This document shows, in pieces, positions 1 through 9,400 of a stretch of 64,000 nt of DNA (its first letter is position 1; each line of letters opens with the position of its first letter). A program made the translations under genes and the position numbers. The DNA is from Euglena gracilis (taxonomy: Eukaryota; Euglenida; Euglenophyceae; Euglenales): contig CP154956.1 in the NCBI GenBank assembly GCA_039621445.1, positions 62,060,362 through 62,124,361 of the forward strand, in the 5' to 3' direction. The notes below the pieces were generated by a model, which worked only from the letters and a program-made list of their open reading frames with translations, searched no databases and was not told where the DNA came from.

Positions 1-213
1 AGGGCCAGCAGGCCCCCGGCTTCTGGGGCCACCGGCCCCACGCCCGTAGCCAAGGGGCGGTCGCAGGGGTTTGAAATCTGAATTTGAAATCGAAGTTGAA
101 CCTGCGAAGACACAAATAACAATCACACAAACAAAATCAGAATCAGGGCCAGGGACGTAGGGGTGCTCCGCCACCACCACAGTCCCCGCACCCAACTTCC
201 CCCCGCTTCCACC
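1..213 (-). other. 3' end of Element 1 (3' UTR, possible polypurine tract)
   Basis: Read on the minus strand this follows the stop codon of the Element 1 integrase. A purine-rich run at 196-210 (GGAAGCGGGGGGAAG on the minus strand) is in the right place for a polypurine tract, and a TG dinucleotide follows it. The sequence beyond it has no match that I can see in the putative 5' LTR near 10.4-11.6 kb, so I cannot say whether the 3' LTR begins here or lies outside the window. Confidence 0.35.
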
Positions 214-2607
214 TCAAACCCTCCCCCTATTGCCTTCGACCCCGCCCCCCTTTCCTCCCGGGCGGAGAAGTCCCACCACCTCCAACGGGATCCCCTTGGC
301 TGCACAATAGTCCACCACATCCTCGTTGTAGGATGGGAAGAAATCCGACCATGGCAGCCATTGGAGATCCGTCGGATCCCAATTTTTCCACCTCACCTGA
401 AATTCCGGGACGCCCGTTTCCGGGTGGTTCCGGCTGCCCACGATCTCCTCCACCACCCACTCATCCGGGCCCACCTCCAGGGGGGCCGCCTTGTCGTTGA
501 AATAGAAAAGTGGGAGGGGGTCGGTGGAGAACTCATCCTCTGTGTGGAGCTTGAGTTGGCTCCGGTGTGCCTCTTGGCGGGCCCCCGGGGCCAGCTCCAC
601 CACATATGAGTGGCGACCCCGGCGGGCCACCACAGTCCCCCTTTTCCACTTGGTGGCCAACTTGTCCGTGCCCGGCTGTGTCTCGGGACGGTACCACACC
701 TTGGCACCGACCTCCAGGGGAGGTGGGTCCCTTCTCTTGGCGTTGATGGAAGCCCACCGTTTGGCGTGCAAGGCATTCAAGGTTGAGGCCACCTTCTCGT
801 CCATAGCCCGCATCCGTGCCATGAAGTCGGCTGCCCCCTCGGCCTCTCGTGGGGGCTGGTGGGGCAGGCCTTGGAGTGGCCTGTGCCGCCCGAAGACCAC
901 CTCGTAGGGCGACAAGCCAGACTCCCCTGGCACATCGTGCAGGTGCCGGAGGGCCTTGGGTAACAGCACCACCCATGAGGCCTCCTTCTCCGACAGGTCG
1001 GCGATGAGCTTGGACAGGGTGTTCATCACCCGTTGGCCTGCCACCTCTGCCCGACCGTTGGCCTGGTGGTGGTAGGCCTGCCCGTAGGCACGCCTCACCC
1101 CCATGGCGGCGCACATTGTTTGCCACCAAGCCGAAGCGAAGTGGGGGCCACGGTCCGAGGTCACCACAGAGGGCACCCCGAACATGTCCCAGTGGCGGAA
1201 CATGGCCTTGGCCACCACCTCAGCTGTCAAGCCCTTGTACTTGTGGGGGGTGGCCACTGTCCACCCACTCTCACGGTCCACGCACAGGGCCAGGTAATCA
1301 AACACTTGGCCCTCGTGGGTCACCTCAGGCATTGCAAACAGGTCCACCGCCACACTGTCCATGAGGAACGGTGGCACAGGGGTGGCTTCGAGAGCACACT
1401 TGAAAGGTGCTCGAGAGGGGTCACAGGCTTGGCAGATTTCACATTGCCGCTGGATGCCTTGGGTGATTTTCTCTGCCCCCCTTGGATCTGCGAACCTATA
1501 CCACCGCCCCATCTGGTGCCATAGCCTTGAGGCACCTGGGTGGCCCGCGTCCCCATGGTGGGCCCGCACAACCAGCCCCATCAGGCTGGTGGGCACACAG
1601 AGGAGCCCGTCCGTGTACATTTTGTCCCCGTACAAACGGACTCCCTCGGGCCAATCTCCCGCAGGGGCCTGCACACTTGCATAAACAGGCCCCCACACCG
1701 GGCACGTCCCGTATGCCCGAGACCAATCCCTGTCCATCACTGGGATGGAGGGATCCTCCTCCACCTCCTCCTGGGTGTGCACCCCCGTGTCTGGAGAAAG
1801 TGAAATTGGTTCCCCCACAGGTTCCCCGAGATCCCCCCCGTGGGGATCGTTGATGGGGGGGGTCGACTGCAGGTCCTCACTCAGAACTCTTCGCCCCGGT
1901 TGGTGTTCCTCAGGTCCCCCCCCTCCTGCCGGCTGTTCATTCCCGAATTCATCCACAAACTGATGGGCACGTGGGGAACCTCGTGTCTCCCGCGTGTCCA
2001 ACCCCGGTACCCCAGGTCCCTCCCCTCCCATGAGGATGGGACCCGAATCTCCCGAGGGGGCGTCCACAGGCCCCTCCCCCCCTGTGGGGTCAGGGCCAGG
2101 GCCCCCTGGCACTGAATCCTCAGCCCCCTCCCCCTCTGTGGGGCTGGGGCCAGGTCTGTGCTGTGCTGCTGTGTCTCTCCCACTGCGTGTTGTTACCGCC
2201 ACGTGGAGTTCCTCCCCGCCGTGCGGTGTCCCGCATTCTCGCTCTTCCCTCCGTTCTTCTTCGATCATGGCCCTCATTGCCTCATCATCCTCCTCGCTCC
2301 CGTGGAGGCTGACGTCGGCAAAAGCTCTGGAGGCAGGATATGCCCATCTGCTCAGGGCATCTGCCACCACGTTTTCCTTTCCCGGGATGTAGACCACGTG
2401 AAGGTCAAACCGGGAGAACATTTCATGCCAGCGTCCCCGCCTTCCCGCAGGTCCGCTGGGCGTGTCCAGGGTTTCCTTGGCCCAGGCCTCCAGGGACTTG
2501 TGGTCCGTGAGGACCAACACCGGCTGCAGGCCGATGTAGGAGGCCCATTTCTGGAGGGCCAGGATGATGGCGTAGGTCTCCTTCTCTCGCGGAGACCAGC
2601 TTTTCAC
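214..2607 (-). CDS. Element 1 Pol, C-terminal part: RNase H end, integrase, chromodomain
   Basis: A 797-residue open frame that continues Pol after a frame break. Residues 1-90 are the distal RNase H (TDHKSLEAW near 34, ending DALSRWAYPAS). Residues 130-290 are a low-complexity Gly/Pro/Glu-rich linker. The integrase zinc-binding domain has His near 350/351 and 356 and Cys 389/392. The catalytic core shows Asp 422 (AVDLF), Asp 485 (TSDRG) and Glu 521 (NGRAE). A chromodomain-like module occupies about 715-775 (DEWVVEEIVG, then a W-x-N-W core). In this family the integrase inserts the cDNA, and chromodomains are thought to direct it to particular chromatin. The annotated N-terminus is simply the first usable codon after the frame break, not a real start. 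Confidence 0.8.
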   Translation of the reverse strand: MKSWSPREKETYAIILALQKWASYIGLQPVLVLTDHKSLEAWAKETLDTPSGPAGRRGRWHEMFSRFDLHVVYIPGKENVVADALSRWAYPASRAFADVSLHGSEEDDEAMRAMIEEERREERECGTPHGGEELHVAVTTRSGRDTAAQHRPGPSPTEGEGAEDSVPGGPGPDPTGGEGPVDAPSGDSGPILMGGEGPGVPGLDTRETRGSPRAHQFVDEFGNEQPAGGGGPEEHQPGRRVLSEDLQSTPPINDPHGGDLGEPVGEPISLSPDTGVHTQEEVEEDPSIPVMDRDWSRAYGTCPVWGPVYASVQAPAGDWPEGVRLYGDKMYTDGLLCVPTSLMGLVVRAHHGDAGHPGASRLWHQMGRWYRFADPRGAEKITQGIQRQCEICQACDPSRAPFKCALEATPVPPFLMDSVAVDLFAMPEVTHEGQVFDYLALCVDRESGWTVATPHKYKGLTAEVVAKAMFRHWDMFGVPSVVTSDRGPHFASAWWQTMCAAMGVRRAYGQAYHHQANGRAEVAGQRVMNTLSKLIADLSEKEASWVVLLPKALRHLHDVPGESGLSPYEVVFGRHRPLQGLPHQPPREAEGAADFMARMRAMDEKVASTLNALHAKRWASINAKRRDPPPLEVGAKVWYRPETQPGTDKLATKWKRGTVVARRGRHSYVVELAPGARQEAHRSQLKLHTEDEFSTDPLPLFYFNDKAAPLEVGPDEWVVEEIVGSRNHPETGVPEFQVRWKNWDPTDLQWLPWSDFFPSYNEDVVDYCAAKGIPLEVVGLLRPGGKGGGVEGNRGRV

Positions 2608-5600
2608 CTGCCAGCCGTGAGTTTCCTGGAGCAGAAGGCCACAGGCACGGTTTTCCGTGTAGTGGCCTCCACGGCTGTGGGCATCCCCTCTGTTGGCTCC
2701 AAAAACTGTTCAGGGCTGCCCCCACCGCCTTGTCGCTCGCATCAACCCGGAGAATGAATGGCTGGTCCGGGTTGATGGTGTGGAGCTCCAATCCCCGGAG
2801 GAGCTCCTGCTTCAGGGCGGTGAAGGCCTCCCGTTCCACTTGGCCGAATTTCACAGGTTTTTTGCTGCCTTTTTTCCCTTCCACACGTCCCACCTTGAGG
2901 AGTTCCATCAGGGGGGCTGCATACCGGGCATACTCCTTCACGTAGCTGGAGTAGTAGTTGGTGAAGCCCAGAAAGCCCCTGAGGGCTGTGATCGTGCGGG
3001 GCTCCTCCCACTTCTCCAGCGCCATGAGTTTGCCCGGGGCTGGCCTCCGTTTTCCTCCCCCCAGGATGTGGCCACAGAACTCCACTTCTCTTACGAAGAA
3101 GCGGCACTTGTTTTTGTCCACGACCAGGCGGTGTTCCTGCAGTGCCCCCAACACTCGCCTTATGTCCTGGTCGTGTGCCTCCAGGGTAGCTTCCTCCGTG
3201 CCACACCACTCGGTCCCCACGATGATGTCGTCAACATATGGGTTGGCGACATCAGCCACATCCCTCAGCGAGTAGTCGATCACCCGCTGAAAAATGGCCA
3301 CTCCATTTTTCAGGCCCATCACGACCACACACCACTGCTTGGACCCTCGGGGGGTGCTGCAGCAGGTGTATGGGCGTGAGTCTTCGTGCAGGGGCACCTG
3401 ATGGAAGGCGTCCTTGAGATCAAGGACGGAGAACAGGTACCTCCGTCCCTGGTTCACCAGGATGTCTTCAATCCTGGGGAGGGGGTAAGCATCCGTCACT
3501 GTGGCCTCGTTTAATGCCCGGAAATCCACAACCCCACGCCACTTCCCCTGTTTCTTGGCCACCACGAATGTGGGGCTGCTCCAGGCACTTGGCACCCCCT
3601 CCTCCACCTTCTTGTCCCGAACCCACTCATCCACTAGGTCACACAAGGCCCTGTGCCTCTCCCCCGTCAGGTGGATGGGCCTCTGTTTCTTTGCCACAGA
3701 TCCCGGTTTTAATTCGATTTTCCCTTCCCCCAGGGGCCCCCGAACGATTCTTTCCCCCCAAATCCTGTCTCGGAGAACCTCCCCCTCGAAGTCCCTCCGG
3801 AGGGCTGCCCGGAGCTCCTCAGCCCGCTGGCTGGTCACCTGTTCCCCTTCGGGAACAAGGATGACCCCTTGGGCTGCCCGTGCTTCGACCTCCCGGGCTG
3901 CCCGCAGGAGTTCCTTGGCCACTGTCTCCTGGGTCGCCTCATCCTCGTGCAGGGGGTTTTCCTCCCACTCAGGCTCCTCGGTGTCCTCCCCCAGGGCTGC
4001 CTCTGGCAAAGCAAGCCGCAGTGCTCTGACTTTTTCCACCATTTTCAGGTATCTCACTCGCTTTTGTGCCTTTTTGTGGGCTGCTGGCTGAACTTGCTCA
4101 CCCTCCGCATCATGTCCCCGAAGGAGGACCACCTGCTCTCCCCTCAATGCCAAGGCTCGGAGATGTGGAAACACCCCGAGCTGGTTTTCTTCCAGCCACG
4201 GAAAGCCGATGATGGCCTCCACGTGGATGTCTGCCTCATAGAAGGAGGCTGGGGCCGTCCACAAGGCCCCTTCCCCCTGACCCAGGCCCCCCTCCCGCCG
4301 GAGGACCAGGCCCAGGGTTGCCTCACGTTCCCCCCCTTCCATCTTGGCTCCACTAGCCGTCACCAGGGACAGGGGCTTGGGGGCAGGCAGGAGGTATGTG
4401 CTGGGTAGCATGCCTCTTCGGACCAGGTTCACCTCTGCCCCTGTGTCAATGAGGGCGTTGATGAAGTGGGTCTGTCCGTCTGGCCCCCTGGCCTGCACCC
4501 GCATCAGCAGCTGCCGTTCACTGGCACCCTGCCCCACCTCACGGAGCAAGACCGAGGGCACCCCGCGTTGGGCTCCCTCTGGCCCCGGAGACACAGCAGC
4601 CTGGGCCTCCGGTGCCGGTGCTGTGGCCAGGTCACGGACGAGTGCCTCTGGGATCCGATATTTCAGGTGCCTGGGCAGGTTTTGGTGTTTGCTGCTGAGC
4701 CGAATTTTGTGCCGTCCCTTCCGTCCCCCCTCCGGTACTGGGCTCTCCAGGTTGGGGCAGGTCCGGCCGTCACACACCCGTGGCCTGAGACCCAAGACAT
4801 GGGGGCTGCCCCATATCCTGGTGGGCTTCTGGTAGCCCCAGTCAGCGTACTGGCAGTAATCCACGTCCACGTGCGGGATTCCTGCCATGTACCTGCGAGT
4901 CCGCAGGTACCCGTACCGGGGGTTTTCCAGCCACCACCGCTGTGGGCGGAGGTACCGGATGATGGCCAGGGCCCGCTGCACCAGCCGATCAGCCAATTTA
5001 AAATCTCGTTCCCTGGTGGTCAGGGCCAGGCTGAATTCGGTGCAGGGGACCCCGCACACCACCACCTCAAAATCCCCAGGCTGGAATTGTTTTTTAAAAT
5101 TCCATTTCAGCACGTCAACACAAATGTCTGGCCGCCACCTGGGGTCCACGTCCACCGACGTGACCTGGTAACCCAGGCTGCGGTAGACGTCCCCTACTGA
5201 ACCTGTCCCGCAGAACAGGTCCAGCATCCGCCTGGGCTGGTCCGCTCTCCCCACCTGCCCCAGGTGTGCCGGCTTGACCTCCCCTGTGGCCCCCCCGGTC
5301 CCTGGGGGTGGCCCTGAAAAATGTGTCCCGAACCTGGTTTTTTTCTCCCTCCCCCTTCGTGTCACCTCCTCCAGCGTGCACCGGTCTGGGTGCCCGCACA
5401 GCAAAAAGGCTGTGATGGGCCACTTGGTCCCCCGGCACAACTCCTCCCCTCTGCCGAAAAATCGTGTTCCCTGAGGGAACGTGACTTGGCGCACTGCCAA
5501 GCCCCTGGCCTCCCTGTACCAACGCCGGCCTGGCCACCTGGGGATCACCAGGATGGCATGGGCCTGATCCCTCCTGATTTTTTCGAGAACCTCCTGTATT

Positions 5601-6469
5601 TTTTTATAAGGTGGGTTGATCCACAAAACCTCCCTGCCCCAGTCCTGCTTGAAGGCATCTTCTCCCTCCCTGCTCCCTGGCCCCCACCAGCGGACGAACC
5701 TGCGGTTTTCTTTGGCAGAAAAGGCGTCGACCTCCGGCTGGACCCCCAGGCGGCGGAGTACGTCCCTGACGTACTCCTCCCGGACGTGGTAGTCCTGGGA
5801 GATCCACCGGGAGGGCGACCTCCCAAACCCTGAGGAACGGGCTGGGAGTGGTGCTGGGGCTGGCTGTGGTGTGGGGGCTGAGGTGGAAGGTGCGGTCCTG
5901 ACGCACCTCACCTGGCGAATCGAAAAACCTGAATCCCTTTCCGTGCTGGGGGTGGTTTCATCCATGCCCTTGATGGTTTGGGGAACGTTGATGACCTCCC
6001 TCGCTGCCACCCTGATTGATGCCTGTGAGAGCGTTTTGTTTTTTCTTTTTTTGTGTGTGTTTTTCCCCTCCCTTCTTGGTGTTGTGATCTGCGGTAGACT
6101 GGGTGTGCTGGAACCCGAAGACCCCTGGGCGGCCTGCTGCGGAGGGCCAACCGCCTTGTGTCCCTTCCCCTCTTGTCCCGAATCTGAACTCCGACCCGAG
6201 CCCCCCCCTGGCCTGCCCTCGCTGGTGGAAAGCACAGCCCAGGGGTTGGCAGAGTCGAATGAGAGGGCCTGCTGGTCCCCCCCAGCCCCTTTTCGTGTCT
6301 CAGTCAGGGGGGGCTGGGGGGACCGTGCAGGTTCAGGTCCGGATCTGCCTTTGGACCTTCCCTTGACCAAAACCCAACCCTCTCCGTGAGCCTGTTCCTT
6401 ACCCCCCTTCCGAGGGCCGTGCTGGGGGCACCCTGGGCCCCCGTCCCCTCCCTTCTGGCCCCCGCTTTT
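2423..6469 (-). CDS. Element 1 Pol, N-terminal part: Dam-like and C5 methyltransferases, protease, RT, RNase H start
   Basis: This frame is open from directly after the Gag UGA and has the same phase as Gag, so Pol is probably made by stop-codon readthrough. Numbering from the codon at 6370: residues 1-180 are a basic, low-complexity leader. Residues 190-325 resemble phage or DIRS-type Dam N6-adenine methyltransferases, with a VDAFSAKEN stretch and the catalytic-type NPPY at 252-255. Residues 381-525 are a C5-cytosine methyltransferase with motif I DLFCGTGSVG at 384, PC (catalytic Cys 443) and ENP at 482. A CDGRTCPN motif follows, then an aspartic protease with DTGA at 642-645, then RT with YVDD near nucleotide 3230. 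The frame is lost within RNase H near 2708. The expected RNase H continues in a second frame to about 2600, where a further shift leads into the next entry. Confidence 0.8.
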   Translation of the reverse strand, partial: KSGGQKGGDGGPGCPQHGPRKGGKEQAHGEGWVLVKGRSKGRSGPEPARSPQPPLTETRKGAGGDQQALSFDSANPWAVLSTSEGRPGGGSGRSSDSGQEGKGHKAVGPPQQAAQGSSGSSTPSLPQITTPRREGKNTHKKRKNKTLSQASIRVAAREVINVPQTIKGMDETTPSTERDSGFSIRQVRCVRTAPSTSAPTPQPAPAPLPARSSGFGRSPSRWISQDYHVREEYVRDVLRRLGVQPEVDAFSAKENRRFVRWWGPGSREGEDAFKQDWGREVLWINPPYKKIQEVLEKIRRDQAHAILVIPRWPGRRWYREARGLAVRQVTFPQGTRFFGRGEELCRGTKWPITAFLLCGHPDRCTLEEVTRRGREKKTRFGTHFSGPPPGTGGATGEVKPAHLGQVGRADQPRRMLDLFCGTGSVGDVYRSLGYQVTSVDVDPRWRPDICVDVLKWNFKKQFQPGDFEVVVCGVPCTEFSLALTTRERDFKLADRLVQRALAIIRYLRPQRWWLENPRYGYLRTRRYMAGIPHVDVDYCQYADWGYQKPTRIWGSPHVLGLRPRVCDGRTCPNLESPVPEGGRKGRHKIRLSSKHQNLPRHLKYRIPEALVRDLATAPAPEAQAAVSPGPEGAQRGVPSVLLREVGQGASERQLLMRVQARGPDGQTHFINALIDTGAEVNLVRRGMLPSTYLLPAPKPLSLVTASGAKMEGGEREATLGLVLRREGGLGQGEGALWTAPASFYEADIHVEAIIGFPWLEENQLGVFPHLRALALRGEQVVLLRGHDAEGEQVQPAAHKKAQKRVRYLKMVEKVRALRLALPEAALGEDTEEPEWEENPLHEDEATQETVAKELLRAAREVEARAAQGVILVPEGEQVTSQRAEELRAALRRDFEGEVLRDRIWGERIVRGPLGEGKIELKPGSVAKKQRPIHLTGERHRALCDLVDEWVRDKKVEEGVPSAWSSPTFVVAKKQGKWRGVVDFRALNEATVTDAYPLPRIEDILVNQGRRYLFSVLDLKDAFHQVPLHEDSRPYTCCSTPRGSKQWCVVVMGLKNGVAIFQRVIDYSLRDVADVANPYVDDIIVGTEWCGTEEATLEAHDQDIRRVLGALQEHRLVVDKNKCRFFVREVEFCGHILGGGKRRPAPGKLMALEKWEEPRTITALRGFLGFTNYYSSYVKEYARYAAPLMELLKVGRVEGKKGSKKPVKFGQVEREAFTALKQELLRGLELHTINPDQPFILRVDASDKAVGAALNSFWSQQRGCPQPWRPLHGKPCLWPSAPGNSRLAGEKLVSAREGDLRHHPGPPEMGLLHRPAAGVGPHGPQVPGGLGQGNPGHAQRTCGKAGTLA

Positions 6470-9400
6470 TCAGGCACTCCCCCGCCGTGGGGGTGTGGAC
6501 GCCCCCTTCCCCTTTCCCTTTCTCCACCAGCACTGTCGTGCCAGATGTCCCGTTTTCCCGCACTCATAACACTTCTTTCCTGGGCATTCCCGAGACCAGT
6601 GGTCTGTGGCCCCGCACTGGCTGCAGGGCTGGTCCACCGAGGGGCCACTCCGGGGGCTCCTCGGGGGGGTTTGTTCCCTGTTGGTGGCTGGGTGGGGGGT
6701 TGGGGACCTGGCGGGGCGAAAATCTGGGCCGCCCTTGCCAGCTCCCTTGCCGAACCCCTTCCCCTTTTGCCCCGGGCTGGGTGACCTGCGTCCCTCCCGT
6801 CCCTTTCCAGGAGACCCGCCCCGGTGCCGTGATTGCCTGTCCTGTGGCCCCTCGGGGCCTTTGGGGGGTCCCGCTTTTGCTCCTCCCTCAGCTGGCTGTG
6901 AAACAGTTTTCTGGGGCTGGGCTGGCCTGGCTTCCTGGGATTTTACCTCAGAGACTGAAAAATTGTCGAGGCCCCCAGCCCAGTGGTCTTCCTGGTGGGC
7001 TGGGACCCCCCGTCCCCCCCAGGAACGGCCGTAGCTGTCAGACCGTTCCTGGCACCGCAGCTCATTTTCAGCGTGTCGAAAAACCTCCTCCAGTCCCAGC
7101 TTTGTTTCGTGGGGGGTGATTTTCACTGTATTGCCCCCCTGCAGAGTGGCCCCGTTCCTCATCATCAACCTCTCCAGCGCCCGCCGGCTGTAGAGCTTGA
7201 TGAGGAAGGAGTCCCGGTGTGCCCTGACTGTCACCGGCTCTCCTTCCCCCACAGCCTCCTGGGCGAGTTGTGTTGCCTTTTCCGCCGCAACCCAGGGATG
7301 TGGCCACAGCCGCACTGGTGGTGGCGCATCCTGATTTTTTCGGGTCTGCTCCCTGATTATTGCCCTACGCATGGAATCTGGGAGCTGCTGCAGAACCAGA
7401 GCCTGTGCTTCCTCCTCAGAGGGGTTTTCCATCCGGCAGAAAATTAATTTAAACTGGCTTTCATATTCACGCCACGCTGGGAGGGTTAACTTTCCCGTGT
7501 TTGCCGGCCTGAGGGCCCTGAGCTGCTCATGCAGCGAGGCCTGGATGTCACCGCCGTATTTCTGGGCCAGCCAGTTCCAGAAATCCTGGAACCTGACCCG
7601 TTCCCCCATCTCCTGTCGCCGCTGGAGTTCCAGCCGGCTGCTGTGGTCCAGGCAGCCGGTCAGAACAAGCATTTTAAATTCCTCCCCCACTGGCTGTCCC
7701 ATGGAAACCTGCTGCATGTAAAGCTGAAATTTTACTGAAAAATCATGAAAATCCCCTTTCAGCTCTGGTTTTACAAGGTCTTTGGTGAGGAGTGTCGCCA
7801 GCGGCCCCAAAAACATGCTGGCTGCTGGGCTGGGGGCTGCTGGCGCCACGTGGACCGGAGCTGCCTGGACCCCCCGGACCCAGGCTCCCGTGTCCTGGGA
7901 CCCAAAGGCCAGAGGGGCAGCGCTGCACGATGCTGCCCCAGCCTCAGGGGCCCAGGCGAAAGGGTCCATTGCCCCCGTGAACTCCCCTCCTGCGGGGAAC
8001 CCACGGGGCTGGGGGGGCCACTGGTGCTCGGCTGATTTCACCCCTGGTTGATCCCTGCCCTGGCCCTGTAGATCTGCTGTGCCTGCTGCCTGTGGTTTCG
8101 CTGTGCTGGACTGTCCCGTTGTTCGTGAATTTTGCTGAGACTGTTGCTGCTGCCGCTCCTGGGCTCCCAACCTGGCCAAAAAATTAAAAAATCCGTGAGC
8201 CTTAATCTGGTGTTCCGCTTCCTCCCAATCCACCCCCTGGAACCCGAACGTGCCAGGTGTCTGGGCAGCTGGGATCCCTCCAGCAGCGGGGACCTGGACC
8301 GGACTGCCCCCCGCAGCCCTGGGACCCTGGGGCTGGCTGCCCCCCGCAGCCGTGGGGCCCTGGGGCAGGCTGCCCCCCGCAGCCATGGGACCCGGGGGCT
8401 GGCTGCCCCTTGGTCTCTGGGGGCCAGAACCCGAAAACCCATTGGGAAAAACTGCAGTCACAGAAGCTGGGCCCGGGGATACCACTTCCCCGGGAATTTG
8501 GGTCACTGTCTCCGCTGCCCCGCTGCTGGGGCCAGCAGAGAGCCCCTGGGGGGCCACGGGCCCCTTGCCTCCCAGCACGCTGGGATGGACTGGGAGCTGG
8601 TGCTGGGGGCCAGGAGGCATATTGCCCCCCGCGGCACCCGAGCCATTGGCACTCTGGGCCCCCGGCATGGGCTGTGTCTGGTCTGTGGTTGCCGGGGGCA
8701 CTCTGGCTTCGGGGCCTTGGGGGTCTTCGCTCTCCGGCCCCACTCCTCTGGGTGGCCCTGGTAGCTCCTGGATGGGGGGGCAAAATTTTCCAAAATTCTC
8801 GATTTTGTTTTCCAGAACGAAAAGCCGATTTTTTATTTCGGCGTTTTCTTTTGGTGTCCCCCTTATTGTTGAGTCCACCTCCATGAGCAGGGCGTTGTGG
8901 GCCTGGATCACCTGCCCGTGGGTGGTGACCTCGGCCCACAGCTCCTGCAGGCTGTGGCCCTGCCCCTCAGCCCTGGCCCTTAGCTCCCTTATGTCTTCCC
9001 TTATGGTCCCTTGTTGTTCAGCGATGGCTGTGGCCTGTCCGTCCAGCTCTGCTCGAAAATTTTGCAGGGCCTGTGCAATCCCTGCATTTCTTTCTCGCAG
9101 CCCCCCGAGTTCACCCGTCAGCTGGTTTAATTTTTGGTCCAGGGCCTCGGCCTGGGCCTGCTGCCGCCCGCTGGCCAGCTCCTGGCTCCTCATCACCTCC
9201 TCCGTCGTCCGGACGGAGGTGATGAGCAGCTCCTCAAAATTTTTCACCCGCCCAGCCATCGCCTCGTTGAACCCCTGCCCCTCAGCTGGCTGGTGACCCT
9301 GGCTGGCGATGGCCTCGAGCCCCTGGACCCTCTGGGCTAGTTGGGCCACAGTCCCGAGGCTTTCGCCCAGCCGGTTGGTCACCAGCTCGCTCAGGGCTGT

